Shown: positions 1 through 8,066 of the stretch, piece by piece
How the letters are laid out: every line of letters starts with the position of its first letter
How positions within the stretch are numbered: the first letter of the stretch is position 1
DNA from: Maritimibacter sp. 55A14
Lineage (GTDB): Bacteria > Pseudomonadota > Alphaproteobacteria > Rhodobacterales > Rhodobacteraceae
Reading direction: 5' to 3'
DNA length: 64,000 nt
Assembly (NCBI RefSeq): GCF_003122205.1
Contig: NZ_QEYE01000005.1
Coordinates: 124,001-188,000 of the forward strand
Translations under genes and position numbers: made by a program
The notes under the pieces: model-generated
Databases searched by the model: none
Seen by the model: the letters and a program-made list of their open reading frames with translations, nothing else
Told to the model about the DNA's origin: nothing

Positions 1-644
1 CGCGGCGTGCCCGATTGCACCTGCGCCTCCGCCGTGCGGGTGCTGAACTGAAGCGTCACGTCGCCAGCCGCCCCGGCCACACTGCGCAGGAATTGCAGGG
101 TATAGGCCAACTCACGCGGGGTGCCGCCGGCCAGACGCCGGGCCGCCTGTTCCAGATCCTCGCGATAGGTCAGCCCTTCCGGACAGACCCGCCCCTTCGG
201 AACCGGGCGTGGCCCCGCCGGCGCCGCCGCGCCCGGCAGCCGCGACAACACCGCCTGCTGGAATCCGGCGATCCCCGCCAGGGGCTTGGCCAGGAACCCG
301 TCGGCACCGGCCGCGATGGCCAGGTGGCTGGCCGCGTCTTCGCCGCTTGTGGCCAGGATCACCGGCACGCGCGGCGTGGCACTGTCCATCTCGGCAATGA
401 GATCGAGGCCCGAGCCGTCGGGCAGCCCCAGATCGACGATCGCCACCGCGGGAAAGTATGTCCCCAGATGCCGGCGCGCGGCCTTCAGGCAATCGGCCCG
501 GCGGATGCGCGCGCCGCTGGCCAGGCAGAGCAGACGCACGGCCTCGGACGCGAAGCGGCTGTCCTCGACCAGGAGAACGGTGAGCCCGGCGAGCGGGCGC
601 GCAGCGTTGGCCCGCGGGCGGTGGAATTCGGGAAAGTCATCCAT
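1..644 (-). CDS. Response regulator receiver-domain protein (3' end outside window)
   Basis: The minus-strand frame is open from ATG 644 to the window edge, so at least 214 residues are visible and the C-terminus is missing. A CheY-like receiver domain spans about residues 20-140: acidic pocket E27-D28, phospho-acceptor D71 (motif IVDLGLPDGSG), T99 and the conserved K120-P121. After a Pro/Ala-rich linker the remainder does not look like a DNA-binding output domain in the part visible. An AGGAT stretch lies nine bases before the chosen ATG; an in-frame ATG eleven codons upstream is possible. It is divergent from mce. The receiver assignment is secure; output and partner kinase are unknown. Confidence 0.85.
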   Translation of the reverse strand, partial: MDDFPEFHRPRANAARPLAGLTVLLVEDSRFASEAVRLLCLASGARIRRADCLKAARRHLGTYFPAVAIVDLGLPDGSGLDLIAEMDSATPRVPVILATSGEDAASHLAIAAGADGFLAKPLAGIAGFQQAVLSRLPGAAAPAGPRPVPKGRVCPEGLTYREDLEQAARRLAGGTPRELAYTLQFLRSVAGAAGDVTLQFSTRTAEAQVQSGTP

Positions 645-795
645 GATCCGGATCCTTTTGAAGCGTGTTCGTGGCATCAGCCTCACCCGGTCATGCCTAA
701 TGCCGCGTTAACGGAGCGCCTGCGGCCAATCCCCGCCTTGCCCGCGCCCCGCGAGCGGGCTAGATCGGCGCCATGTCCAGCCTAGGGAGATCCCG

Positions 796-1200
796 ATGAT
801 CGGCCGCCTCAACCACGTCGCCATCGCCGTGCCAGACCTCGAAGCCGCCAGCGCGCAGTATCGCGACACGCTGGGCGCCCGCGTCGGCACGCCGCAGGAC
901 GAACCCGAACACGGTGTCACGGTCGTCTTCATCGAACTGCCCAACACCAAGATCGAGCTTTTGCACCCGCTGGGCGAGGCGAGCCCGATCAAGGGCTTCC
1001 TCGAGAAAAACCCTGCGGGCGGCATCCACCACATCTGCTACGAGGTCGAGGATATCCGCGCCGCGCGCGACCGGCTGCTGGCGGCGGGCGCCCGCGTGCT
1101 GGGCTCGGGCGAGCCCAGGACCGGGGCGCATGGCAAGCCGGTGCTGTTCCTGCATCCCAAGGATTTCACCGGCACGCTGGTCGAACTGGAGGAGGTCTGA
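796..1200 (+). CDS. mce: Methylmalonyl-CoA epimerase
   Basis: A 134-residue vicinal-oxygen-chelate (glyoxalase-fold) protein. Family members interconvert (2R)- and (2S)-methylmalonyl-CoA in the propionyl-CoA to succinyl-CoA route. Likely metal ligands are H7 in NHVAIAV, the His of GIHHICYEV (78-79) and a Glu in the C-terminal LVELEE. Length and the internal duplication of the fold are typical of the family. The start is preceded by GGGAGAT. The next gene begins 3 bases after the stop, so the two are cotranscribed; this mce/DUF1467 pair is a familiar arrangement in Rhodobacterales (recollection, not searched). Confidence 0.93.
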   Translation: MIGRLNHVAIAVPDLEAASAQYRDTLGARVGTPQDEPEHGVTVVFIELPNTKIELLHPLGEASPIKGFLEKNPAGGIHHICYEVEDIRAARDRLLAAGARVLGSGEPRTGAHGKPVLFLHPKDFTGTLVELEEV

Positions 1201-1203
1201 GCC

Positions 1204-1482
1204 ATGACCATCACCGGCGCAATCGTGCTTTTCGCGGTGATATGGTTCCTGTGCCTCTTCATCGCGCTGCAGGTCCGAATCACCAGCCAGTCCGAGGATG
1301 GCCATGTGGAGCCGGGCACCCCGGCCTCGGCCCCGGCGCACATCGACATGAAGCGCCGCTTCCTGTGGGTGACGGCCGTGACGGTAGTGCTCTGGGCAAT
1401 CGCCTGCGCGGTGATCATGGCCGAGATCATCACGATCCAGGATATCGACGTCTTCGGCCGCTACGGCGACGGCCACTACTGA
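1204..1482 (+). CDS. DUF1467 family small membrane protein
   Basis: A 92-residue protein with two predicted transmembrane helices (about residues 5-24 and 52-75) separated by a polar loop rich in Pro, Ala and Ser. It matches my recollection of DUF1467 proteins, small alphaproteobacterial membrane proteins with no known function that follow mce. It starts 3 bases after mce and must share its transcript. The C-terminal tail is short and acidic-aromatic. The function is unknown; the context gives only a loose link to propionate metabolism or the envelope. Confidence 0.8.
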   Translation: MTITGAIVLFAVIWFLCLFIALQVRITSQSEDGHVEPGTPASAPAHIDMKRRFLWVTAVTVVLWAIACAVIMAEIITIQDIDVFGRYGDGHY

Positions 1483-1503
1483 CCGGGCCGCGCTCCCGCA
1501 GCG

Positions 1504-2202
1504 TCAGGGCCGGTCGTCGCCCACCAATGCGTGGTAGATATGGGTGAAGGCCGCCACGCCCACCAGTGGCACGATCAGGTTGAGCACCGGCACGGTCAGC
1601 GGGATCGCCATAAGGACGCCTGCCGCCCAGATCGACACCATGTGCTTGCGGCGCAGCGCGCGCGCCGCGCGTTCGCCCAGCCGCCGGATCGCGACGAGCT
1701 GGAAATACTCCACCCCCAGCAGATAGCCGTTGACCAGCCAGAAGATCACCGGGGCCAGCACCGTGGAGAGCAGATAGATGATCAGCGCCACCGCATTGGC
1801 GGCCAGCATGATCAGCAGGAAGCGCAGCGCATCCCGGATCTGGTCGCCCAGCGGCGCGCCCCCGGCGGGTGGCAGATGGGCATAGTGGCGCGCCTCCACC
1901 GCGTCGGCCACCTGGTCGAGAAATATTCCCGTGAAGGCCGCCGCGACCGGCACCATCAGGAAGACCGAGAGCAGCGTGACCCCCAGCACCGCCGCGCCCG
2001 AAAGCAGATCGTCGACAAAGGTGATCTCGCCGATCCAGGGCAATGTGAAACTCTCCGGCGTGAGCCACTGCACCAGCCCGACAAAGCCCGCATAGAAGCC
2101 GATCAGCAGCAGCAGCGTCAGCCCCAGTCCGCGCAGCAGAACGCCCCGGAACCGCGGGTCTCCGATCTGCGACAATGCCTTCGCGATTGACTTGAAGATC
2201 AT
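1504..2202 (-). CDS. EI24/CysZ-like integral membrane protein
   Basis: A 232-residue hydrophobic protein with about five or six membrane segments. The N-terminal basic amphipathic stretch followed by long paired hydrophobic segments (about 25-50, 70-95, 125-175, 190-225) fits the EI24 domain family, which includes the sulfate permease CysZ. Its ATG overlaps the stop of the nitroreductase (ATGA, 2199-2202), so the two genes are translationally coupled. No cysteine-biosynthesis gene is adjacent, so a sulfate-uptake role is not supported by context. Confidence 0.78.
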   Translation of the reverse strand: MIFKSIAKALSQIGDPRFRGVLLRGLGLTLLLLIGFYAGFVGLVQWLTPESFTLPWIGEITFVDDLLSGAAVLGVTLLSVFLMVPVAAAFTGIFLDQVADAVEARHYAHLPPAGGAPLGDQIRDALRFLLIMLAANAVALIIYLLSTVLAPVIFWLVNGYLLGVEYFQLVAIRRLGERAARALRRKHMVSIWAAGVLMAIPLTVPVLNLIVPLVGVAAFTHIYHALVGDDRP

Positions 2203-2777
2203 TCACTAACCCATTGTGTTATTGATTCGATATCCGGGCGCGGGCGATCCGGCGGGGTGGCGGTCCGGGTCCCGATATGGATGAAACCCGCGACAAACTC
2301 ATGCCCGGCCAGCGCCAGGCCCTCGGTCAGGAAGTCCCGGTCCGTGGCGGGCCAGCCGGTCAGCCAGTTGGCGCCCCAGCCCGCCGCCAGCGCCGCGTTG
2401 AGCGCCGCCAGGCAGACCGCACCGGCCGAGAGCGTCTGCTCCAGTTCGGGGATCTTCCCGGACGGCTTGGCCGAGGCGACCACCGCCACCGCCAGATGCG
2501 CTTCGGCGAATTGCGCGCGGAGCTTGGCCAGCTTCTCGGGCTCCTCGCCGCGCGCCCTGCCCCGCCGCTCCGCCAGTGCCGCGAGCCGGGTCAGCGCGGC
2601 GCGCTCCAGCACGATGAAGCGCCAGGGTTCCAGCTTGCCGTGGTCGGGGCTGCGCGCGGCGGCCCGCAGGATCGGCGCGAGTGCGGCGCGATCCGGCACC
2701 GGCAGGCCCAGCGTTCTGGCCGGGTGGGACCGGCGCGTCAGCAGGAAGTCGAGCACTTCCGGGCGTGGCTCTGGCAT
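2199..2777 (-). CDS. Nitroreductase family protein
   Basis: A 192-residue FMN-dependent nitroreductase-fold protein. The N-terminal RRSHPARTL corresponds to the family's FMN-phosphate Arg/Ser motif, and RSPDHGKLEPWRF is the conserved Ser-x-x-(N/H)-x-x-P-W-R-F segment of this branch (YdjA-like). It probably acts as an oxidoreductase on nitro compounds or quinones; the substrate is unknown. I chose ATG 2777 because AAGGAGG lies 11 bases upstream; a longer frame starting at 2846 adds 23 residues of low-complexity sequence. It is upstream of, and overlaps by 4 bases, the EI24 gene. Confidence 0.85.
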   Translation of the reverse strand: MPEPRPEVLDFLLTRRSHPARTLGLPVPDRAALAPILRAAARSPDHGKLEPWRFIVLERAALTRLAALAERRGRARGEEPEKLAKLRAQFAEAHLAVAVVASAKPSGKIPELEQTLSAGAVCLAALNAALAAGWGANWLTGWPATDRDFLTEGLALAGHEFVAGFIHIGTRTATPPDRPRPDIESITQWVSE

Positions 2778-2921
2778 GGGCGCGCGCGCCTCCTTGCGGC
2801 TGGAATCCGCATTGGTGTCGACGCTGGCGCGCCCGCTGTCAACCATCGGCGCCGGCCACGGACCCGGTCGCGGCGCCGACAGGCCAGATGTTTATTGCCC
2901 ATTCATGTTTGTTCGCGTATT

Positions 2922-2934
2922 GTTCCAATTGAAC
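2922..2934. promoter_or_regulatory. 13-bp palindrome upstream of the MT-A70 methyltransferase
   Basis: GTTC-CAATT-GAAC is a perfect 4-bp inverted repeat around CAATT and contains the hexamer CAATTG. It sits 20 bases before the methyltransferase ATG inside an AT-rich leader (about 2888-2935) that contrasts with the G+C-rich flanks. It could be an operator or a site recognised by the adjacent restriction-modification genes. The role is inferred from position only. Confidence 0.35.
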
Positions 2935-2954
2935 CAGCGCAGGAATTCCTCAAT

Positions 2955-3596
2955 ATGTTGGATATGACACATCCCGCCGCGCAAGACCTGTCCGAATTCC
3001 TGGGCGATCGCCGGTTCGGTACGGTTCTGGCCGACCCGCCCTGGCGGTTCACCAACCGCACCGGAAAGGTTGCGCCGGAGCACAAGCGGCTCGCACGCTA
3101 TCCCACTCTGACGCTTGAAGAGATATGCGCGCTGCCGGTGGCCGACCACCTGGATGACCGCGCGCATTGCTATCTCTGGGTGCCCAACGCGCTGCTGCCC
3201 GACGGGCTGCGGGTGCTGGACGCCTGGGGATTCGAGTACAAGTCGAACATCATCTGGCACAAGATCCGCAAGGATGGCGGGTCGGACGGGCGCGGCGTGG
3301 GTTTCTATTTCCGCAACGTGACCGAGGTGATCCTGTTCGGCACCCGCGGCAAGAATGCCCGCACGCTGGCCGCCGGACGCCGGCAGGTGAACATGATCGC
3401 CTCCCGCAAGCAGGAACATTCCCGCAAGCCCGACGAGCAGTACAAACTGATCGAGGAGTGTTCCTGGGGCCCCTATCTGGAGCTTTTCGGCCGCGGCATC
3501 CGTGAAGGCTGGACGGTCTGGGGCAACCAGGCGGACGCCGATTACAAGCCCGACTGGAAGACCTATTCCTACAATTCGGGGCTGGCGGCGGAGTAG
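2955..3596 (+). CDS. MT-A70 family N6-adenine DNA methyltransferase
   Basis: A 213-residue methyltransferase. The catalytic motif DPPW is at residues 27-30, close to the N-terminus, as in the MT-A70 family (N6-adenine methylation from S-adenosylmethionine). Downstream the family-typical YLWVPNALLPDGLRVLDAWG segment and a late GNQ are present. The start has AGGA ten bases upstream; an in-frame ATG at 2964 is an alternative. The gene converges with a BglII-like endonuclease, leaving only 4 bases between the two stops, so the pair most likely forms a type II restriction-modification system. Sequence specificity cannot be read from the protein. Confidence 0.88.
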   Translation: MLDMTHPAAQDLSEFLGDRRFGTVLADPPWRFTNRTGKVAPEHKRLARYPTLTLEEICALPVADHLDDRAHCYLWVPNALLPDGLRVLDAWGFEYKSNIIWHKIRKDGGSDGRGVGFYFRNVTEVILFGTRGKNARTLAAGRRQVNMIASRKQEHSRKPDEQYKLIEECSWGPYLELFGRGIREGWTVWGNQADADYKPDWKTYSYNSGLAAE

Positions 3597-3600
3597 CCGC

Positions 3601-4332
3601 TCAGTCCACCAGCAGCCGGTCGGGCATGCCGATCAGGAGCAGCGGACAGGGATTGCCGACGCCGCGCGTAACGCGGTCCTCCAGCTTCGCCCAATGGGTG
3701 GTGGCGGCGCCGAACTTGTCGGCCACGAACTTGCGCGCGAAGGCATCGGTAAAGCTCGTCCCCATCGCTACCTGACGCGCGATCGCGCGACGCTGCGCGG
3801 GCGTGCGCGCGGCGATGCCCAGACGCTCCACATCGGCCTCGCTCAGCAGCCCGTTACCGCGCATCCAGGCGCTGATGCGGCCCAGGAACGCCTCCTGCAT
3901 TGACCGGCCGCGCGTGACGATGACGCCCAGGCTGATCGCCGATTGCGCGTGCAGGCGCTGGAAATTTTCCAGGTCGCGGTCGAAGAACGGATCCTTGTTG
4001 TTCCACTCGATCTCCAGCGCCAGCGTGCCATTGGCGGCGAAGCGCACGTGATCGACCTCGTGGCTGATCGCCTCGCGCTCGCGCCCGTCGACGATGGTCT
4101 GCACGGTGAAGCTGTGCTTGGCCCAGCCGGCATCCGCCAGCGCGTGGCGCAGGCGCTGGGTCTGGCCGCTCTCCCCGCCGCCGCCGCCGATCAGTTCGGC
4201 CATGCGGATGCGGTAACTGGCCAGTGCCTCGACCAGCACCCGCAACTCGTCGGAAAAGTCGAAGGACAGGATCGCCTCGGCATGGTTCTTGGCGAGCACG
4301 TCGAACCCGCCCTGCCGAAGCGTATCCAGCAT
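3601..4332 (-). CDS. BglII/BstYI-like type II restriction endonuclease
   Basis: A 243-residue protein resembling the BglII/BstYI endonuclease family. The core LALEIEWNNKDPFFDRDLENF matches the family's central strand: E107 and E109 with D94 upstream give a D-x(12)-E-x-E arrangement like the BamHI/BglII active sites. ATG 4332 is preferred because AGGAG lies 8 bases before it; GTG 4341 would sit on top of that site. The ribosome site is inside the last codons of aspS and only 5 bases separate the genes, so the endonuclease is probably translated from aspS mRNA. Its partner is the convergent methyltransferase. Confidence 0.82.
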   Translation of the reverse strand: MLDTLRQGGFDVLAKNHAEAILSFDFSDELRVLVEALASYRIRMAELIGGGGGESGQTQRLRHALADAGWAKHSFTVQTIVDGREREAISHEVDHVRFAANGTLALEIEWNNKDPFFDRDLENFQRLHAQSAISLGVIVTRGRSMQEAFLGRISAWMRGNGLLSEADVERLGIAARTPAQRRAIARQVAMGTSFTDAFARKFVADKFGAATTHWAKLEDRVTRGVGNPCPLLLIGMPDRLLVD

Positions 4333-4337
4333 CCCTG

Positions 4338-6377
4338 TCACTCCTGCGGGATCACCCGCAGCCCCAGTTCGCGCAACTGCTCGTTGGTGGGCTCGGAGGG
4401 CGCGCTCATCATCAGGTCCTCGGCGCGCTGGTTCATCGGGAACATGATGACCTCGCGGATATTGGCCTCGTCGGCCAGCAGCATCACGATGCGGTCGATG
4501 CCCGCCGCGCAGCCCCCGTGCGGCGGCGCGCCGAAGCGGAAGGCATTGACCATGCCGCCGAAACGCTTGCGCACCTCGTCCTCGCCATAGCCCGCAAGCT
4601 CGAAGGCCTTGAACATGATCTCGGGGCGGTGGTTGCGGATCGCGCCCGACAGGATCTCGTAGCCGTTGCAGGACAGGTCGTACTGGTAGCCCTTGACCGC
4701 CAGCGGGTCGCCCGACAGCGCCTCCATCCCGCCCTGCGGCATCGAGAAGGGGTTGTGGCTGAAATCCACCGCGCCGGTTTCCGGATCGGCCTCGTACATC
4801 GGGAAATCGACGACCCAGGCCAGGGCGAACCGGTCGGCATCGGTGAGGTTCAGCTCCTCGCCGATCACGTTGCGCGCCTTGCCCGCCACGGTCTCGAAGG
4901 CCTGCGGCTTGCCGCCCAGGAAAAAGGCCGCATCGCCGACGCCGAGGCCAAGCTGCTGGCGGATCGCCTCGGTCCGCTCGGGGCCGATGTTCTTCGCGAG
5001 GGGGCCTGCGGCTTCAATCCCCGGCTCCCATTTTTCGACCAGTGAGACCAGTTTTTTGTATTCTTGGGTCGTATCAGCATTCTGTAGCACGTCTTGCATT
5101 TGCTCCAAGAAGTCCGCTTGATTCGAGTGCATTTCCGCTCGCTCACGAACCTTTTCTGTAAGCTCTTCAAGTCTCTGTAATAGTTTAAGAAAACCTGGGT
5201 CCTTGTGGCCCTCCTTTGGGTAGCTCTTGATGATCTCAAGAAGTCGATCCCCTTCAGCGACGACTTCCTCGTACTCCTTTTCACCCTCTTTGGCGGGGCG
5301 CCAGAAGATATACCCCATCCCCGGCAAGCCCTCTTTCTGGGCGAAGGCGTTCATCCGGTCGCAGAACTTGCGCGACCCGCCCGTGGGCGCGGGGATGGCG
5401 CGGATTTGGGTGCCCTCCTGCTCCAGCAGACGCGCGAAGATCGCGAAGCCCGACCCGCGGAAATGCTCGCTCACATCCTGCATCCTGATCGGGTTGCGCA
5501 TGTCCGGCTTGTCGGTCCCGTACCAGAGCGCCGCATCGGCATAGCTGATCTGCGGCCAGTCGGTATCGACCTTGCGGCCGTCGCCGAATTCCTCGAACAC
5601 GCCCTGCACCACCGGCTTGATCGTGTCGAACACGTCCTGCTGGGTGACGAAGCTCATCTCCATGTCGAGCTGGTAGAAATCGGTGGGCGAACGGTCGGCG
5701 CGCGGGTCCTCGTCGCGGAAGCACGGCGCGATCTGGAAATACTTGTCATAGCCCGAGACCATGATGAGCTGCTTGAACTGCTGGGGCGCCTGCGGCAGCG
5801 CGTAGAAGCGGCCCGGATGCAGCCGCGAGGGCACCAGGAAGTCGCGCGCGCCCTCGGGGCTCGACGCGGTGATGACCGGGGTCTGGAACTCGCGGAAGCC
5901 CTGATCCCACATCCGCTTGCGCATCGAGGCCACCACGTCGGAGCGCAGCTTCATGTTGCGTTGCAGCTTCTCGCGCCGCAGGTCCAGGTAGCGGTAGCGC
6001 AGGCGCGTCTCCTCCGGGTATTCCTGATCGCCGAAGACCATCAGCGGCAGTTCCTCGGCGGCGCCCAGCACCTCGATCTCGCGGATGAAGACCTCGATCT
6101 CGCCTGTGGGGATCTTGGGGTTCACCAGATCGGGCGCACGCGCCTTCACCTCGCCGTCGATACGAATGCAGTATTCGGATCGCACGCGCTCCACCTCGGC
6201 AAAGGCGGCGCTGTCGGGATCGGCAAGGATCTGCGTCATCCCGTAATGGTCGCGCAGGTCGATGAAGAGGATGCCGCCATGGTCGCGCACCCGGTGGACC
6301 CAGCCCGACAGGCGCACGGTCTCGCCCACATGGGATTTGTTCAGATCGGCGCAGGTGTGGCTGCGGTAGGCGTGCAT
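4338..6377 (-). CDS. aspS: Aspartyl-tRNA synthetase with an internal insertion
   Basis: A 679-residue class IIb synthetase charging tRNA-Asp with aspartate. In order: OB-fold anticodon domain (about 1-105, [14 protein letters not shown]), class II motif 2 ([19 protein letters not shown]), the bacterial GAD insertion domain, and motif 3 ([14 protein letters not shown] near the C-terminus). Bacterial and Rhodobacterales enzymes are about 590 residues; the excess is one block at residues 361-452 inside the GAD region, encoded by AT-rich DNA. The start MHAYRSHTC is the family's usual one, with AGAGG upstream. The reading frame is intact on both sides of the insert, so the enzyme should be made. 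Confidence 0.96.
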   Translation of the reverse strand: MHAYRSHTCADLNKSHVGETVRLSGWVHRVRDHGGILFIDLRDHYGMTQILADPDSAAFAEVERVRSEYCIRIDGEVKARAPDLVNPKIPTGEIEVFIREIEVLGAAEELPLMVFGDQEYPEETRLRYRYLDLRREKLQRNMKLRSDVVASMRKRMWDQGFREFQTPVITASSPEGARDFLVPSRLHPGRFYALPQAPQQFKQLIMVSGYDKYFQIAPCFRDEDPRADRSPTDFYQLDMEMSFVTQQDVFDTIKPVVQGVFEEFGDGRKVDTDWPQISYADAALWYGTDKPDMRNPIRMQDVSEHFRGSGFAIFARLLEQEGTQIRAIPAPTGGSRKFCDRMNAFAQKEGLPGMGYIFWRPAKEGEKEYEEVVAEGDRLLEIIKSYPKEGHKDPGFLKLLQRLEELTEKVRERAEMHSNQADFLEQMQDVLQNADTTQEYKKLVSLVEKWEPGIEAAGPLAKNIGPERTEAIRQQLGLGVGDAAFFLGGKPQAFETVAGKARNVIGEELNLTDADRFALAWVVDFPMYEADPETGAVDFSHNPFSMPQGGMEALSGDPLAVKGYQYDLSCNGYEILSGAIRNHRPEIMFKAFELAGYGEDEVRKRFGGMVNAFRFGAPPHGGCAAGIDRIVMLLADEANIREVIMFPMNQRAEDLMMSAPSEPTNEQLRELGLRVIPQE
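5022..5297 (-). other. AT-rich in-frame 92-codon insert within aspS
   Basis: These 276 bases encode residues 361-452 of AspRS, between YIFWR and [13 protein letters not shown], which are nearly contiguous in the homologues I recall. By hand count 5041-5280 has 112 G+C of 240 (47%), against roughly two thirds around it. The codons include TTA, CTA, AGA, ACA and ATT, rare elsewhere here. The product is highly charged and helix-prone ([37 protein letters not shown]), like a coiled-coil or helical hairpin. No intein motif, terminal Cys/Asn pair or flanking direct repeat was seen. It looks like an acquired domain carried in frame. Confidence 0.85.
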
Positions 6378-6710
6378 GTCGGACCTCTCGGGGGCGGGTG
6401 AATTGCGCGGCAGGTACACCCCGCAATGGCCCGGAAGTCAAGGGCGCGCAGGCGCGCGTGCGGCCCCGCGCGGGGCCCCACGCGCTCGTCTCCCGTTCGG
6501 GGCGCGCGTCGCGATGGCCCCGGCCAATACCAAAAGCGGCCGCGCAGCCCCTCCGCACCGGCCTGCCCGGCGCCCGGCGTCAGAGCAGATCAGCATTACA
6601 TCTGCCTCTGCTCATTGACAGAATCCCGCCGGTCTTCTCGATGAGTCTGGACAGATGCGCCAATTCTTCCCAATATGTCAGTCAGCATGACCGAAGAGGG
6701 AGGGCGCGCA
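6378..6710. other. Divergent intergenic region aspS/cfa
   Basis: No gene is supported here. A G+C-rich self-complementary run (GGCCCCGCGCGGGGCC, near 6461-6476) follows the aspS leader. A TTGACA hexamer at 6615-6620 could be a -35 element for the downstream cyclopropane synthase, but no good -10 is found 16-18 bases away. The first synthase has GGGAGGG just before its ATG. No tRNA-like cloverleaf was recognised. Confidence 0.5.
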
Positions 6711-7961
6711 ATGTGGCAATGGCTGCTTGTGAAGATTCTGAACTCGCTGATCCGCAAGGACGCTCTGGCTGTGCGCATGCCCGACGGAACGCTGCATCGT
6801 TTCGGCGCGGACGGCGCGGAGCCCGTGACCATCCACATCCATGACATGGACACCGTGCGGCGGCTGGTGCTCAACCCCGATCTGGCGGTGGGGGAGGCCT
6901 ATATGGACGGCCGCATGACCATCGACGATGACGAGTTGCACCGGTTCCTGCGGCTGGCCACGCGCAACGCGGATGCCAGCGCCGGCTCGACCCTGCGCGG
7001 TATCATGGTTTTCATGCGGATGCTCGCGCGCAACTTCGCGCAATACAACCCGATGGGCCGCGCCCGTGCGAACGCATCGCATCACTACGACCTGTCGGGC
7101 GAGCTTTACGATTTATTCCTCGACGCCGACAAACAGTATAGCTGCGCCTATTTTCGAAGCCCAAACAACAGTTTGGAGCAGGCGCAGGCCGACAAGAAGG
7201 CGCATATCGCGCGCAAGCTGCTGCTGGAACCGGGCCAGAGCGTTCTGGATATCGGCTGCGGCTGGGGCGGCATGGGCCTGACGCTGGCGCGCGACTTCGG
7301 CGCGCGGGTGACGGGTGTCACGCTCTCGACCGAGCAGCAGGCAGTCGCCCGCCGACGGGCGAAATCCGAGGGGCTGGAAGACCGGGCGGAGTTCCACCTG
7401 ATGGATTACCGCGAGGTGACGGGCCGTTTCGACCGGATCGTGTCGGTGGGCATGTTCGAGCATGTCGGCGTGCCGCATTACCGCGAGTATTTCCGCAACG
7501 TGCGCGAGCGGCTCGCCGAGGACGGTGTGGCGCTCATCCACACGATCGGGCGCTCCACCCCGCCGGGCTTCACCAATCCCTGGATCACCAGGTACATCTT
7601 CCCCGGCGGCTATGTCCCCGCCATGTCCGAGGCGATGGAGGCGATCCAGAAGGAAGGGCTGATCGTTGCGGATGTCGAGGTGCTTCGGCTGCATTACGCC
7701 GATACGCTGCGCCACTGGTACAACCGTTTCATGGCCAATATCGACCGCGCGCGGGAGATTTATGACGACCGGTTCTGCCGCATGTGGCGCTATTACCTGG
7801 CGGCCTCCGAGGTGGGCTTCCGCGAAGGCGTGCAGGTGGTGTTCCAGTTCCAGCTTTGCCGCAAGGTCGATGCGGTCCCGCTGACCCGCGACTATCTATA
7901 TTCGGGGCCGCCATCGGCCAGGAAGAAGCCCAAACCCGCCCGCGACAGGCAGACCGCCTGA
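6711..7961 (+). CDS. cfa: Cyclopropane-fatty-acyl-phospholipid synthase family protein (copy 1)
   Basis: A 416-residue SAM-dependent enzyme that methylenates unsaturated fatty acyl chains of membrane phospholipids. An N-terminal domain (1-125) is followed by the methyltransferase core: HHYDLSGELYDLFLD, the Cys of QYSCAYF, the SAM-binding LDIGCGWGG near residue 180, the Glu/His of GMFEHVGVPHY near 247-257 and the C-terminal FCRMWRYYL. GGGAGGG precedes ATG 6711; the frame also opens at 6675. A paralogue follows 105 bases downstream on the same strand. Members are typically induced by envelope stress or growth arrest, but no regulatory site was identified. Confidence 0.92.
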   Translation: MWQWLLVKILNSLIRKDALAVRMPDGTLHRFGADGAEPVTIHIHDMDTVRRLVLNPDLAVGEAYMDGRMTIDDDELHRFLRLATRNADASAGSTLRGIMVFMRMLARNFAQYNPMGRARANASHHYDLSGELYDLFLDADKQYSCAYFRSPNNSLEQAQADKKAHIARKLLLEPGQSVLDIGCGWGGMGLTLARDFGARVTGVTLSTEQQAVARRRAKSEGLEDRAEFHLMDYREVTGRFDRIVSVGMFEHVGVPHYREYFRNVRERLAEDGVALIHTIGRSTPPGFTNPWITRYIFPGGYVPAMSEAMEAIQKEGLIVADVEVLRLHYADTLRHWYNRFMANIDRAREIYDDRFCRMWRYYLAASEVGFREGVQVVFQFQLCRKVDAVPLTRDYLYSGPPSARKKPKPARDRQTA

Positions 7962-8066
7962 CACCGCCGGGGTGGTCACTTTTGCGACAGGCGGGCGCGC
8001 CGAGGTCTGGACAGCGGCGCGCCACTGCATCATTGCTGCCGGAAACCAGATGGGGAGACCGGCCCG

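Noticed and set aside
5022-5297. An intein or intron in aspS
   Set aside because: Too short, no N-terminal Cys/Ser or C-terminal His-Asn, no endonuclease or self-splicing core; the sequence reads as continuous protein.
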